Of a stretch of DNA of 64,000 nucleotides, positions 24,009 to 35,774 are shown one piece after another. A program made the translations under genes and the position numbers. Origin of the DNA: Paramyrothecium sp. XJ0827 (Eukaryota > Ascomycota > Sordariomycetes > Hypocreales > Stachybotryaceae); assembly GCA_020881915.1 (NCBI GenBank), contig JAJFPB010000006.1, forward strand, positions 1,736,001 to 1,800,000, written 5' to 3'. Below the pieces are notes generated by a model. It was not told the origin of the DNA and did not search any database. It saw only the letters and a program-made list of their open reading frames with translations. Position 1 is the stretch's first letter, and each line of letters begins with the position of its first letter.

Positions 24009-26125
24009 CGTGCAGGTAGGCCACTAGAGGTGTTGACCAAGCTACATGCTCTAATTGTGTAGTGGAGAGAAACAGGAGCAATTGAAAGAAGAAGAAAATC
24101 CCGGGCGAAGGAGACTTTTAAGCAGCAAGGGTTTGGGGGGGGGGAGGAGGCTCAAAGTGACGTATAATGCAACAGACCTACGTACAATGTGATTTGCACA
24201 TTGACGAATGCAATGTCAGTGAACGGGATTGCAGGAAGCGGGCACCAGTCTTTGCGTCCAAACCACGCATGGCATGATCCTGGTGGCTGAGAGTGCAGCA
24301 GCCCAGTAAGATAGGCACATGTTGCATCACCATGTGGCTTAGAGGTAGGGTAGTTACAAGTCGATGGTTTTGGCGCCCCATCTAAGAAGCGCTCGTGCAT
24401 AGAGTTAGAAGGTTGCTGTGTTCCAGTCGCACAGCTCTTTTACAATATCCATAGAGAGCGAGTTCGTAAGGGCTATGGCCTTTCTACTGCTTGACGGATC
24501 AAGGACTACATGCTAGGCTACGGCAGAGGCTTTCTGGTTCCGCAAGCCATCCGCGTGTCAGTAACTCAGCATCTACGCCTCGGTGGCAGCATTTTGTCAG
24601 GAATCCCCTTGTTCTAATTCACTCCCGAGCCCATATCTCCTCCCGCAACAATCGCAGTGCTCGAACACAGGCTCGAGGCGGAGACAGATTAGTTGTTGTC
24701 TGTAGGCATTGTGGGGGTTGGAATAACATGCGCAATGCTCGCTATTATTCCTCTATCCAAGCTTAAATCCGCGAAACTTCAGGATAGCTCATTTTCAATT
24801 CCGGCGTTGGGCTTGCTCATTTGTTTGGGAAGGGCGTTGATCCAGAGCTGCATCGTAGACCAGATTTCGCCTCCCGGTCCGGTGATCTTGAGGCTGCCAT
24901 GGCTTGCGTATAGAAAATTGGATCTCAGAGATGAAGAGAAAGTAACCCTCTGTCCTTGGCAGTATTACTCACCAGGGTCATTTTGCAGGATACTCGCCTA
25001 GCCTGACCGCAACACAACTCCAGGCCTCTTATCGATTCAGATCTTGAAGTTAGCATATATTACCAGAGATAAATGCGTAGAAAAGGCCGTTTCTTGAGCC
25101 GAGCAAACAAAGGTGATGCAAGGCTCTGTTCTGCAAGCATCTCATGGGTCTGAGCCTCTGCATTGTTGTCTACTAAGACCTGTGGCTCACTGCCATATGG
25201 CCGCAAATCCATAGCGTCATTGTCGTTCTCAAACTCAGCTCTGCCTCGCATTTCTCTGGTGGTCTTCAAGAGCTTGAGCTTTTGATCAGCAACTCATCAT
25301 TGCTTGACGGCTCCAAAGGCCATACTGTGTTCGGGACACCTCCAAGCAGGGGTTCGACCTCCACAAGGCTCGGGGCGTTTTTCCAGCCGGGCCTATGAGA
25401 TGTACGAGTTGCAACGCCGAGAATCTTGCATTTCCTGGGTCTTACAGCACGTCGCATTCGGTTGTTCTTCGTTTAACCATAGCCCGTACTGATCATGCTC
25501 GATTGTAAAATACTATGAATCCTCTGGCTTGATAGCATATACAGATCGAAACCTGAGTTTGGATCGCCCCTGAGCGGGGTTCGCACCGCCAGCGAAACCA
25601 TCGATCCCAACAAAGGCAGAGGATTGTGCTCACGGTGTGTAGCACTCACACGGAAACCTGCTGCATGGTACTTTGGTATCGCCCAACCACAAGGTAGCCC
25701 CCCCTCACCAAGATGGTGAAGCAATGCGGCAAAACGCAAAGAGGTCAATCCAGCATATGCAAAGTGCATCACAAAAAGGTCCAATACAAAGAGGCAAATT
25801 GCATCAAGGCAAAATTGCACTATTGCCACCGGTGTGATTATGGCTTGCACATTGACGATCTTGCCAGAAGTCGAGCGCATTGAGAGCCTGGCGCTAATGC
25901 ACGCCCCTTGTTATCATCGCAAGGCGACCTATTGACTTTGATATTGTTCTGGTGGGTGGTCAGCTTCGTCTCAGCCTGCTGGAAAGGAGACCGCCGAGGT
26001 TACAGAGTGGCATAGCGCAGCCTGAAGTCACCTAAACCGTGTTCATGTCGATAGGCTGCCAGGCCTTGTGCTCAAATCATATGCTTGAGACACCTTCACT
26101 TGTGGTGCGCCGCCCTGCAATCACA
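24009..26125. other. 2.1 kb gene-poor stretch
   Basis: No recognised gene. A run of ten G residues lies at about 24136. Open frames at 24693-25001 (+) and 25473-25880 (-) are rich in hydrophobic residues but match nothing I know. Possibly degraded sequence. Confidence 0.4.
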
Positions 26126-26188
26126 TCACACAGGTTCTGCATTTGTAGACCCCGTCTATACAGGTTCAGTCAACGGCGCGATCCACTT

Positions 26189-27032
26189 TCAATCACCTGT
26201 GCAATTCTTGCCGTCATCGGGGCCGGCAGGGGCGTGGCGAAAACGATTTGGAACGCGTTCACAAGCCATCTTTGTGGCGACCGCAACGGCTTTGAACGCA
26301 GACTCACAGCGATGGTGGTCGTTGTTTCCCCTGAGAACATCGACGTGTACGGTCATGCCTCCTGTCTGACCCAGGCTCTGCAAGGCATGCCACACCATCT
26401 GTGTTGACATGTCGCCCATCATTTCCCCTTGAAAACCGAATTCTCCAACAAAATATGGACGACTCGACAGCTCCACCACCGCTCGGCTCAACGCCTCATC
26501 GAGCGGCGTGAAGGAGAAGCCATAGCGGGCCAACCCCTTTCTATCACCAAGGGCAGTGTTCAAGGCGCTGCCCAACGCGAGACAAGTTTCTTCGATTGTA
26601 TGGTGGTCATCAACTACGTGATAGAAGAATGGTTAGTTCCTAATGCTATACATTAAATGCCTGAAAAGTGAGGTTTGGCGACCTACTGGCAAGGTCTGCG
26701 ACTGTGCGGACTCGCAAGCTCCACCCTGCATGCTCGGCCAAGGCATGAAGCATGTGGTCGAAAAATCCGACACCCGTCCATATCCAAATAACCTGATGAG
26801 ATGTTTTCTGGCTGGCATGGTGGGACGTAGACTGATCAGGCAAGCCTTGGAAGCTCGCATCATCCGGTAGGAAGTCTAACATGCCACCATCAATGCATAA
26901 AGACACCTGGATGCTACACTTGGCGGACTTTCGCTTGATGGAGGCATTTCGCCGCACCTCATGCGTTGGGGTCTCGTTGCTGTGGCCATTGGCTATGTGA
27001 CCATTGACGGTGTGACCATTGGGGTGCACCAT
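26189..27032 (-). CDS. HIS3: Imidazoleglycerol-phosphate dehydratase (histidine biosynthesis)
   Basis: Catalyses the dehydration of imidazoleglycerol phosphate to imidazoleacetol phosphate, the sixth step of histidine synthesis, with Mn2+. Exon 1 is 26687-27032 (MVHPNGHTVNGH...) and exon 2 is 26189-26613; the splice rebuilds DLAIDDHHTIED. The metal-binding and catalytic blocks are present: TGVGFFDHMLHALAEHAGW, DDHHTIED, PLDEALSRAVVELS and GNNDHHRCESAFKA. A roughly 30-residue insert after CIDGG is also usual in filamentous fungi. The C-terminus (VPNRFRHAPAGPDDG...) is unlike the family's. An alternative, a weak-donor intron 26156-26254, would join ACER to TGSTNAEPV with stop at 26126, closer to the family tail. 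Start chosen because no upstream in-frame ATG looks coding. Confidence 0.85.
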
Positions 27033-28599
27033 GTTTAAGCAGCTTATATGTTCAAGACAGCTCAGAGAAAGGGCGCCGAGAGAAGCGGGTGAAGAGACCT
27101 GGTGGAAGGGGGGAAGACACCCAGTAGGAGGGGAGCATCCAACTCGTACTTATACTCAAGAACCCCCCAGGTTTCAGCCCTGATACTACTCCTAATCGAT
27201 TCAGTGCCTCATCTCCGTACAAGCCGATCCATGCCTTGAATGATAGCCGGCTTCCGCTCCGCCACCCGAGGTTGTTTCTACCGAATAACTATATGCTGCA
27301 GGCCAACCATCCTCCACGTCCTTTTCCAAACGGCACTCCTGCTAGACCGCACAATATGAAGAGCAGACGATGCAGTTTCATTTCTGCAGTATGCATGAAC
27401 ACGTACCACGCGGCTGAGTGTACTGCCCCCGCACGTTCTACGTTGGCCCCCATGAAGCAGCATGAAGTCATGGCCTCGAACACAATTGCTCCCGTGCTCC
27501 AACCCCTGGACATGCTCACGTTCTTCACATGCATTCCATATTATACAATCCTTATCGTGGTGTCAGACAAGTAGCCCTGTATTGTTAGTTCTCACATTTC
27601 ACGGCAGGACGCACCACCGAGAAGCGGGGATACGGCGCCAAGTCCCCTCAAAATGCAGATGTGGTAACTGCGGACGTAGTAGCAGTAGGATTCAGCCTCA
27701 TTTTGAGAGCGGCCATGCAGTTCATGTGTTGGTACTGAGCCAACCACCATGGATTGACGTTATCAGTCAACACCACTTCCCCAGTCAATGAAGCGATTGC
27801 GTCACAGCGAGCCAGTGAGCCGTGGAAACCTTATGCGGGGACTGGGATATGGCTGGGATCAAGGTCATTGCCGTGAATCAAGAGGGCGACTTTTTCTCGT
27901 AGGTGTCCATCTGTCTTCCCTTGCTGCGACGCTGCTGTTGACAACTTTGGTAGAGAAGGTCGTATTTGCCATGCCACATCAGCTGCAATCCAACCCCAAG
28001 ACAGTCGACCGGAGTTTTGTCAGCAATCTCTCCGAGGGAACTCGTCCTATCCGGAGTGCGTTTCTCCATACCCTCCTCTTTCGATGTAGTCAATGGGCAG
28101 CCTGGTATAGGCGTGTGGGTAGCAATCTTTGGGCTGATCGACCCGCCGCGTTTTACTGTCTCGTGAATTGCTCCAAGAAATCAGACTGGAATGAATCATG
28201 AGTCTTGATGCATGTTTCCCGCTCATGCACACCACGCTTTTTTCTCTGATAGCAACATTGTGCAGCCCCCCCTATAAGTGTCATGGCGAATACTAAATGC
28301 AAGCTCTCCCGAATTTGCCATCTTTATTCCGTGATCTAATGAGTTAAAACAGGAAATGTAAGCAACACTTGTGAGAAATCTGTGTCGCCTTTGTCTCGTC
28401 CGTCATCAAGGAAAATCTCCTGGTGTGATATGATACTGTACTCACGATCGAAATACGTATAGGCAGCCCATTTCAATTGTCGGCATATGATTCACTATCT
28501 TGTATAGATGCTTGGTTTCTTACAAATAGACCATCTGTGTAGCATCTGTGTACCATCTTTGTTAGGGCTTGAGGGATGTAGATTCGGGAAACCAATCTT
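27033..28599. other. Intergenic, no gene recognised
   Basis: Holds the upstream region of the HIS3 gene and then about 1.3 kb without recognisable coding sequence. Small open frames near 27236-27574 and 27788-28201 show no family features. Confidence 0.4.
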
Positions 28600-28977
28600 G
28601 AACACAGCCCCGAGCGCGAGTTTGTAAGTGTATTGACCTTGAGTCCACGCAATTTCGCTGACAAAATATTAGATTGAGAACTCTGTTGTCTTCTGCCAGA
28701 ACAACGTCACCGGCGTCGTCAGGCTCTCTGCCTACAAGGGCCATGCCTACGTTCTCGGCCGATCAAGCAACGCGTCCAACCTCTACTCTGAGCAGGATGC
28801 TTCCATGGACTCCCTTGAAGGGTTCTCTCCTCTGGAGTACGTCAATTGTGGTGACCCTAAAAAGAATTCTACTGACACGAACGTAGCACGACTGGCTTCA
28901 TTGCTATCCAGGCTATTCGCCTCAAGAAGTATGGCGAGCAGAAGATCAAGGATGGCCAGCCTCTCTCCAAGTCTTAG
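28600..28977 (+). pseudogene. 3' fragment of an argininosuccinate synthase gene
   Basis: Only the C-terminal end of argininosuccinate synthase is present. It reads SPEREF (ending at 28623), intron 28624-28672 with GTAAGT donor, then exon 28673-28836 (IENSVVFCQNNVTGVVRLSA, then AYVLGRSSNASNLYSEQDAS), intron 28837-28886, and exon 28887-28977 (TTGFIAIQAIRLKKYGEQ, then KIKDGQPLSKS and stop). Frame and both introns are intact, yet the homology starts abruptly near 28600 and the ATP-binding and substrate-binding parts, more than 300 residues, are absent upstream. With no start codon and no N-terminus it cannot make an enzyme. It looks like a truncated segmental duplicate of the real ARG1-type gene, which should lie elsewhere in the genome. 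Introns argue against a retrocopy. Confidence 0.8.
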
Positions 28978-29511
28978 AGAGGCCATGAACGACCTTTGTA
29001 AACTGGAGATGGTTTAGTAAAAATATGCGATAGGCGGATACAAGGAAAGGCGTTTTAACATGGGCTTTACGTGTGCAGACGCAGGTACTTTACAGCGGGA
29101 GCGGTCCTGTTCAAGTCTCTTGCAAGCTGTCCATAAACTCGTAAGAAACCAGCTTGATTATTTGATCACTATGCGAGTCGGCTCTGTGAAGACTAGTTGT
29201 GTAAAGTGAACTGATTTACATGGTACAACGTGTTGACTAATTGCCGTTGGGTTTGAATCAAGCAGACAGTGGCGGCCTCAACCTCCCGGATATGTCAGCG
29301 AGCCCACACATAGCTTGCTGACTGTCTTACGGTCTCACTTAAGCAAAGGAATGCCGAGTAGCGCAAATTGTTTGGGTGAACTTCCAATGTTTGGAAACTG
29401 GGTGTAGCGCTCTGGGGTGGCCTTCCGATATGGAGCGGCGTACTCGAATTGTGTATGTAAACATTATAATGATCAATTCCCCCTATTCTGTTGTCGCTTG
29501 CTGCTCAATGC
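28978..29511. other. Intergenic, no gene recognised
   Basis: Between the argininosuccinate synthase fragment and the SH3/C2H2 gene. Nothing recognisable was seen. Confidence 0.45.
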
Positions 29512-32031
29512 TCACAACAGGATCACATAGTTACTCGGAATAATCCCTGTCTGTCCGTTCTCCCTCCGTGCCTGCCACCACCGCCCAGAAACATCAGCAA
29601 CCTCCATAACCTCGTGTTTGTGGAATGAAATCTCCAGATCATCATCCGGGTTCGCTTCATAACTATAAATGGCCTTTGCGCGATAAGGATACTCCCTTGG
29701 AGTGACTATGGCGCCTGCAGAAGGACTATCGATTCCCTCTACGGAAGCAGTATCTGGTGAGATTGTGGTCATGTCCTTGCTATGAACAATTCCAGTTTCT
29801 CCATTGGCTTTTCGTGCCTGCCACAGCCGGCCAAGCATACTGCTGACCTCCAAAATTTCATTCTTCTTGAATGATATCTCGTTGAGGCCAATAGGATTGG
29901 CCTCGTAATCGGAACGAGCCTTGACGCGATAAGGATATTTCATGGAAGCGTTTGCCGCGTCCTCAGAAGTATCGACTAGTCCACGCGGTAGCTACATCTA
30001 GTGAGTTGGTGGTCACGTGGTTGCGAGGAATAATTCCAGTTTCTCCATTGGCCTTTCGTGCCTGCCACCACCGGCCCGACGATTCGCTGACCTCCAAAAT
30101 ATCATCCTTCTGGAATGATATTTCGTTAAGGTCACTAGGATTGGCCTCATAACTGTAAAGAGCCTTGGCGAGAGTTGAATATTCAGTGGCCGGGTTCTGC
30201 TTGTCGAGGGACGTATCCTCCATTGGTTTCTCCCGCAAGCCATCATCAGCATCAAGTGAAGCGACTGGGTCGGTTGATTGCGAATCAGTCCGTCTACTGG
30301 AGGCAAGCCCAGTCGCTTTGCCTGATACAGATTGGCCTTCATCACCCGGGAGCTCAGTCGGTAAAACGAAGAGTGAAAGCTCCTCGAGATGGCCGGCGAT
30401 GTGATCCAGAAGCTTCCCAAGGTAAAGCTCGCTTGGGCACATTGGACATTTAACAATCTCCGATTCATCGACAGGTCTTTCACACATCTCGAGGAGAATC
30501 GGCAGCTGCTCATCAGTCCATGAACCAGAGTGACGTTGCCTCATATGCTTTGCCGCGAGGTCTTGGATAGGGATGAGGGTGAGCATTCGTGGCATACCCA
30601 GCGGCGACGGTGCATTTGCATCTCGTGGTAGATCCAGTCATGCCTAGTTGGATACATCTTTGCGCCATTTACACAATCTGGGAAAGTGCAAACATACGGC
30701 CGGAGGTCGCGGAACACATGACGTCTTAAGGTTGGTGTCAATCAATATTGCCACTTATTACCACAACATCTGTTTCAGAAGAGGAACTTACTTCCATGAG
30801 ACCCTATCCTTGACATCAAGGTCCATGTAGCAATACGGGCATTCAAATGTGTCTCTCTTCAGGGCATCAGCAGGTAAGTTTGGGACACGTGTAGAGGATT
30901 TGCCGCCTATTACAGTCTCGGCGTAGATAGTTCGAGAAGGACCAGATTCCGTTTGCGTTTCGAAAATAACCGATTTGGTGACTGACGAAAAAGTCTGGAC
31001 AGTTGGCGTCGATATCACAGACTTGGCCACTTGCGGCTGTTCAAGAACTGTTTCCGCTTTGGGTTCCTCCACAGATACATCTTCGTCAGAAAGAGCCTCA
31101 GTTATAAGTACGTTATCCGGGTGGGGTGTGGCGTCCGGACGATATGGGTGCCTAGACCAGTAGCGAAACTGTTCTCGGCGCCTTGTGTTGGCAATAGCCA
31201 GTCGCCTAATGAGAAAGCCTAAAGTTCTATCTTCTTCAAGAAGCCTCCTGGACATGATGTCCTGGGAGACGACAAGTTCAGTTTCCTCGCCGACAATAGG
31301 AGGATTGCCATCTCCTCGGAGCCACTGCCGAATTTTCTGTTGCACGTGGCTTAAATCATAGTTATAAACGGCCTCTTCTGCATTGCCGGGCCGAAAGCTA
31401 TGCAGATATCTGCCGCTGAGACCTGGACGGCGTAACAACGATCCAAGATGATATAAGAGTTGAATGCTCTCTTTCAGGTGCGAGATCATAATGGATAGTT
31501 TCAACACTTGTTTTCTATTCTTCCCAGAGTCCTCTTGGCTTTGGCCTTTTGCGGGGCCGAAATCATCCAAGGAGCTGCAGCTTGAAAGTGATTCTTCATC
31601 GGATGAGTCTCCATCCTTGACCGTGAATGAAGCAAGTTGAAGGGCTGTTTAATTAGTCTCACGTAAAATGGTTTAGAATATTTGCTCAGATTACCTTGAT
31701 TTACCTGGTCATGAATGTTGCGAAACATGCTGAGTATGTTGTTTCTTAGCTCCTGGTCATGGCGTAGGTAAGAGTCCAGTGAGCCTCGCGCATTTGCGGG
31801 CAACCAGGACTTGAATTCCAGGGTCCATAGCTTGAGGCGCCCATACTCATCGAGAAGCCGTTGCAGGTTTCTCCGCCCTTGCGTGTTCGTAGCGAAGTCC
31901 GACTTGCTTGCAGAGAGTATCAAATCACTAAAAGTACTGAGAATACTATTGCACAAGCCCGCAAGCTCCACCGGCGCAGGTTCTCCTCCTATGCCCAAAG
32001 CACTGGCGGAAAGGTTCGTGGCCAACGACAT
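29512..32031 (-). CDS. C2H2-type protein with three C-terminal SHO1-like SH3 domains
   Basis: Unusual fusion, probably a signalling or recognition protein. Minus-strand exons: 31695-32031, 30792-31644, 30598-30724, 30017-30547 and 29512-29961. The N-terminal helical domain ([16 protein letters not shown], then [13 protein letters not shown] and [14 protein letters not shown]) resembles those of fungal C2H2 proteins. Then come a middle linker and a Cys/His region: [22 protein letters not shown] with [11 protein letters not shown], and [22 protein letters not shown]. Three SH3 domains follow, each with YEANP, EISF, GRxWQAR and NGxTGI; the last ends [10 protein letters not shown] like SHO1. Two joins are doubtful: 30548-30597 (50 nt, removes half a finger) and 29962-30016 (55 nt, GAG acceptor, removes a TGA). 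If either is not an intron, the gene is frameshifted there; a separate ATG at 29943 opens the two-SH3 part. Confidence 0.75.
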
Positions 32032-32394
32032 GAAAGTGTATCGTCTCGCAAAGTAATGTCGATTGCTCAGACTCCGCTAAAGGAAACCAGGCTCTGAGGG
32101 AATATTGCGTTAGTCTTGGATCCCTGTTCGTGTGCAGAGCGTATACCGCCCAATCATGCGGACCTGTTATGCCGGCGATAATTTCAAGTCCCCTATTGTG
32201 GCTGGAAATGGCGTCTCGTTTGTTCCTCGGATAACTACGGAAAACGTGTGAGGCTGAGCTGAGGTCCTTTTTCACTGCAGATTGAATTGCCCACCAATTA
32301 TGCACTTCTGGCTACGCATTCCCCGCGCACAGAGTTGGAAGTAGACCTGTAGGGTTGCTTGACCATTGCAAGATTTTAACATAAAGTTACGTTA
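32032..32394. other. Divergent promoter region
   Basis: Separates the SH3/C2H2 gene (-) from the DUF7580-like gene (+), so it probably serves both. No clear TATA box was seen. Confidence 0.45.
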
Positions 32395-34350
32395 ATGGAG
32401 GTAGCGGGCTTGGCGTTGGGAGGCATTCCCATAATTTTGTATGCTTTGGACAATTATCAGCGGTATGTGTCAATCCTGAGTGATAGGATTTAGCCTTCCA
32501 AGCATCAGCCGAGCTGACGAAAATTGACCTTGTCCCAGATGCCTCCAGCCTGCTAAGAACTTCTGGAAGTATGAGTCTACTTTGAAGACAATCAGAATGA
32601 ATGTTTTCATTCAGCAGGAGCAGCTTGAAACAACTTTGCGAAATCTCGGTCTGATAAAACCATCCGCAGATGAGCTCCATGCCCACCTCAAGTCCGCTTA
32701 TCCTCACAAAGCTGAGGAATTCATCAACATCTTGTCTCACATGGACAAATTAGTAGAAAGGCTAATGAGCGACCTAGACATTGACTCAAGAGGCAAAGTA
32801 CGTAAGCCCAATGCCAATCCAAATGGAAGCAGTCCGCATTTAACAGCTCCTCCTAGCCCCGGTGGACACCAGAATCTCCGGAGCGTGCAAATTGGGAATG
32901 GCGGCGGGTGAAGCGCAGTTTCGGCCATCGCGAACGAGAAGTCATCATTAACGAACTATCTTACTGGAACAACGCACTAAGAAGCGTGTTTGAGAAACCC
33001 GAGATACCGTCAGACGAGTCGGATCCGCTCGTCGAGGGACTCCAAGCTCAATTTCAGCTAAAAAACTGTGACACAATCAGGGAACATGCTCGATTGCTGC
33101 ACGCCACGCTTTCTAGAAGCTCTGCCTGGGGTTGTCAATGTGGCGAACACCAAGGCAGTCTAAGCCTTCGGTGGCATCTGCAAAAGAGTCTCGCGCCGGG
33201 TACAATCTCGCTAGGGCTCAAGAAGGGGGATGAATGGCGAGCATTAAGGGTTGAAGTCGAGAGCGAGCAGGAAATGACAGTTCAATCAAACACGCCCTCC
33301 ATATCCCCAACGACATCCCGGTCGCCCTCGCCCTCGAGGCGTGAAAAATTGAAACAGTTCTTCAAATATTCAAGGCAAAAGCCCAGCGCAAAACTCCTAG
33401 TTCCAGATATAGGTGAGATACCTTTATGGGTTTAAGTCACTTGAGTTGAGAGAAGGACCCTTTCATAATACTAACAATGTGTAAAAGTGCAAGAAATGAA
33501 GGTTTTAACACCAGAGAAAAACCCTCAGATTTCGTGCCTATGTGCTTTCGCACATCATCCTCCAGGTCAGGGCTGTGGAGTTATAGATGTTCCTTGGGTC
33601 AGCTCTGCCGGGACTCGCCAGCGAATCTTGGTGAACGCAGTGGCCACGAATACTGGTCGCATGGTATTGACAGATCTTGTATCTGTTCTCGAGGCAAGCC
33701 GAGACCCCGTGATGGCGCACCGCTTTTCGCTGTCTCGAAAGGATCGCCTGGCTATTGCGGCTGCAGCGAGCTGGGCTGTGCTGTATCTATGCGGCTCCCC
33801 TTGGATGCCGGATGTCTGGGTTGGGAAGTCAGAGATTAAACTGTTTATACCAGACACAAATCACCAGTCCTCACGGCTGGGCATTTACAGGTCAGAGCCA
33901 GCTGTGTCCTATTTCTTCAAGCCGGAAGACAAAAGCTATCCGTCTTCTTCTGCTCCAGAACCAATTCCCAAGGCAGAGCGCTTCCAGAGCGGCCAAATTC
34001 GAAATAAGACGCTCTTTGCCCTTGGTATACTTCTTATCGAGCTCTGCCTCAACACAACATTTGAGAAGCTGCGGCTCGAAACATTGGGGTATAGCATGCC
34101 TTCAACGGGGCTCGATTCCACCGTGCCGGATGACTTTGACGTGGCTAACCGTCTCGCTGATAAGGTCTATCTCGAGGCTGGGTATTCCTACGGATATGCG
34201 GTGCAACGGTGCCTTCGGTGTGAGTTTCCCGGTCGGGATGTTACCAAGACGTTCGAGTTTTCGCAGTTCCGGCGCAGCTTTTTCAATGGCGTCGTGGCGC
34301 CGGTTCAGGCCACTTTTGCGGCCCAACCTGTTTCAGGCTTTATTTTGTAA
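32395..34350 (+). CDS. DUF7580-like fungal protein
   Basis: Family of unknown function seen widely in filamentous fungi, often in expanded paralogue sets. Exons 32395-32462, 32539-32797, 32857-33412 and 33488-34350 sum exactly to 582 codons with stop. The N-terminus MEVAGLALGGIPIILYALDNY is the short hydrophobic helix typical of the family, followed by NFWKYESTLKTIR, then NWEWRRVKRSFGHREREVI after intron 2, and SLSLRWHLQKS. The C-terminal half resembles a degenerate kinase-like fold: LAIAAAASWAVLYLCGSPWM, RNKTLFALGILLIELCLN, and YGYAVQRCLRCEFPGRDV. No kinase catalytic motifs are seen. It is transcribed away from the SH3/C2H2 gene. The family name is from memory; the gene structure is firm. 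Confidence 0.82.
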
Positions 34351-35774
34351 GAGTTATAGTGTAGATGAACATCAGTATTGAACTTGGACTGTAGTAACGA
34401 GCAGAGGTGCTTATCCTGTCATAAACAGCGACACTGAAAGAACTTCTCAATTCGGAGCATTTGTGTGTGAAGTGGCGCGGAGCTGATACATGTCGAGAAA
34501 GATTCGGGAAATATGATGTATCGCATTGATATTGCTCGCTCTCGGCAAACGAATACTGGCCCAATGCTTGCTTCGGAGGTCTTGGACCTTATCAATGAGC
34601 CTATTCGAAGCAGTCCACCCATGAAATATCTGAACTCCTGGTCCAAGCTTCTGGCAACCGATCATAGAGAAGGTTGATGTGGCTGGCGTTTGTGTTGAGA
34701 TCAGCAGGGCGAGAAGTTTAGGCATTGTACAGGACCCCACAGCGCAGCGCTAGTGCTCGATTCTTCCCGAGAGTAAAGATATCATGGGCTGGACCTGTTT
34801 CGTGTTTAAGAATCCTTGCGCAGAAAGCTGGGTATGATCTTGATGACCTGAGGGTTACCTGTTCAACAAGAACTTCGTTTGGCAAATAGCCACTGCAACC
34901 TGATTGGTATGGGGAGTCAATCCCTATTGCCTCTTGGAATGTCGAAGCGAGACTTATGGCAGTTCTATTGCTAGAAGCCCACATTGGATACCGAAAACAA
35001 ATAAAAGGTTACTGTATGCCACAGCAACAAGTACTTCCCGGGGCTTACCAGATACTGGCTTAGTCCCGGTAACATTGCTTAAAGGTAATCACATAACGAA
35101 TCTCCCGGACAAGTGGCGACAATTGCTGAAGGACTCCCAGATTTGCTCAAATCATGAAACGTCAGGCACTTGTCTACCTCGCGCAACTAACTTGTCATTA
35201 GAAGCAGCGTAGGGGAACGGAAATTCTCTCATTTTAGAGTATAAACTGAGATAAGGATACTTCTGTGATGTGTTTCAGAAACTCATTTTCCTCCCTTCCG
35301 CAGGGTTTTTATCTTCTCAAGACTCTAGTGAAGAGTAGTGCCCCTTCGCCGCTGTCTGGTTGGTCTTGTGATCACCGCCAAGACAAGACACAGATTGCAC
35401 GAATATATCTTTTCCAGAGATTTCCCTCTCTTATTTTAACACAACAAAGCTTCAAGGAGCTGGGGAGCTTTCCAGGATCAAGCTGCTTGGGCTCAGCCGA
35501 GGTTGGTGTATTTTGTTGAAAATGGGACTCATCTTGGCTATCCTGATGGCGAAAACAGTGGAGGACACAGATAGTTTTAACGGTTTGATTGAGCTGCTTA
35601 AAGCTGTTTCTTGTGCTCGTCCGCTTCTACTTTGGAATCTTTCTCATGATACTGATCCTAGGCCTTCTTCGGAATCATACTTGTTCCCTAAATTCTTCGA
35701 GACAATGCCAAGCGAGCGCAGAAATCTGTTCTGTTGGTAGCCGTTAGCGATGGTGGAATCATTGTTAGCAATAA
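34351..35774. other. 1.4 kb stretch without an intact gene
   Basis: Several medium open frames on both strands (for example 34718-34984 on -, 34904-35212 and 35513-35740 on +) look mildly protein-like but are short and broken, and I recognise none. It may hold degraded gene remains. Confidence 0.4.

Noticed and set aside
25560..25600. GGGGTTCGCACC resembling a T-loop
   Set aside because: No matching D or anticodon arms on either strand.
34351..35774. Broken frames between the DUF7580-like and F-box genes
   Set aside because: They look like decayed coding sequence, but I could not assign any family, so no pseudogene is called.
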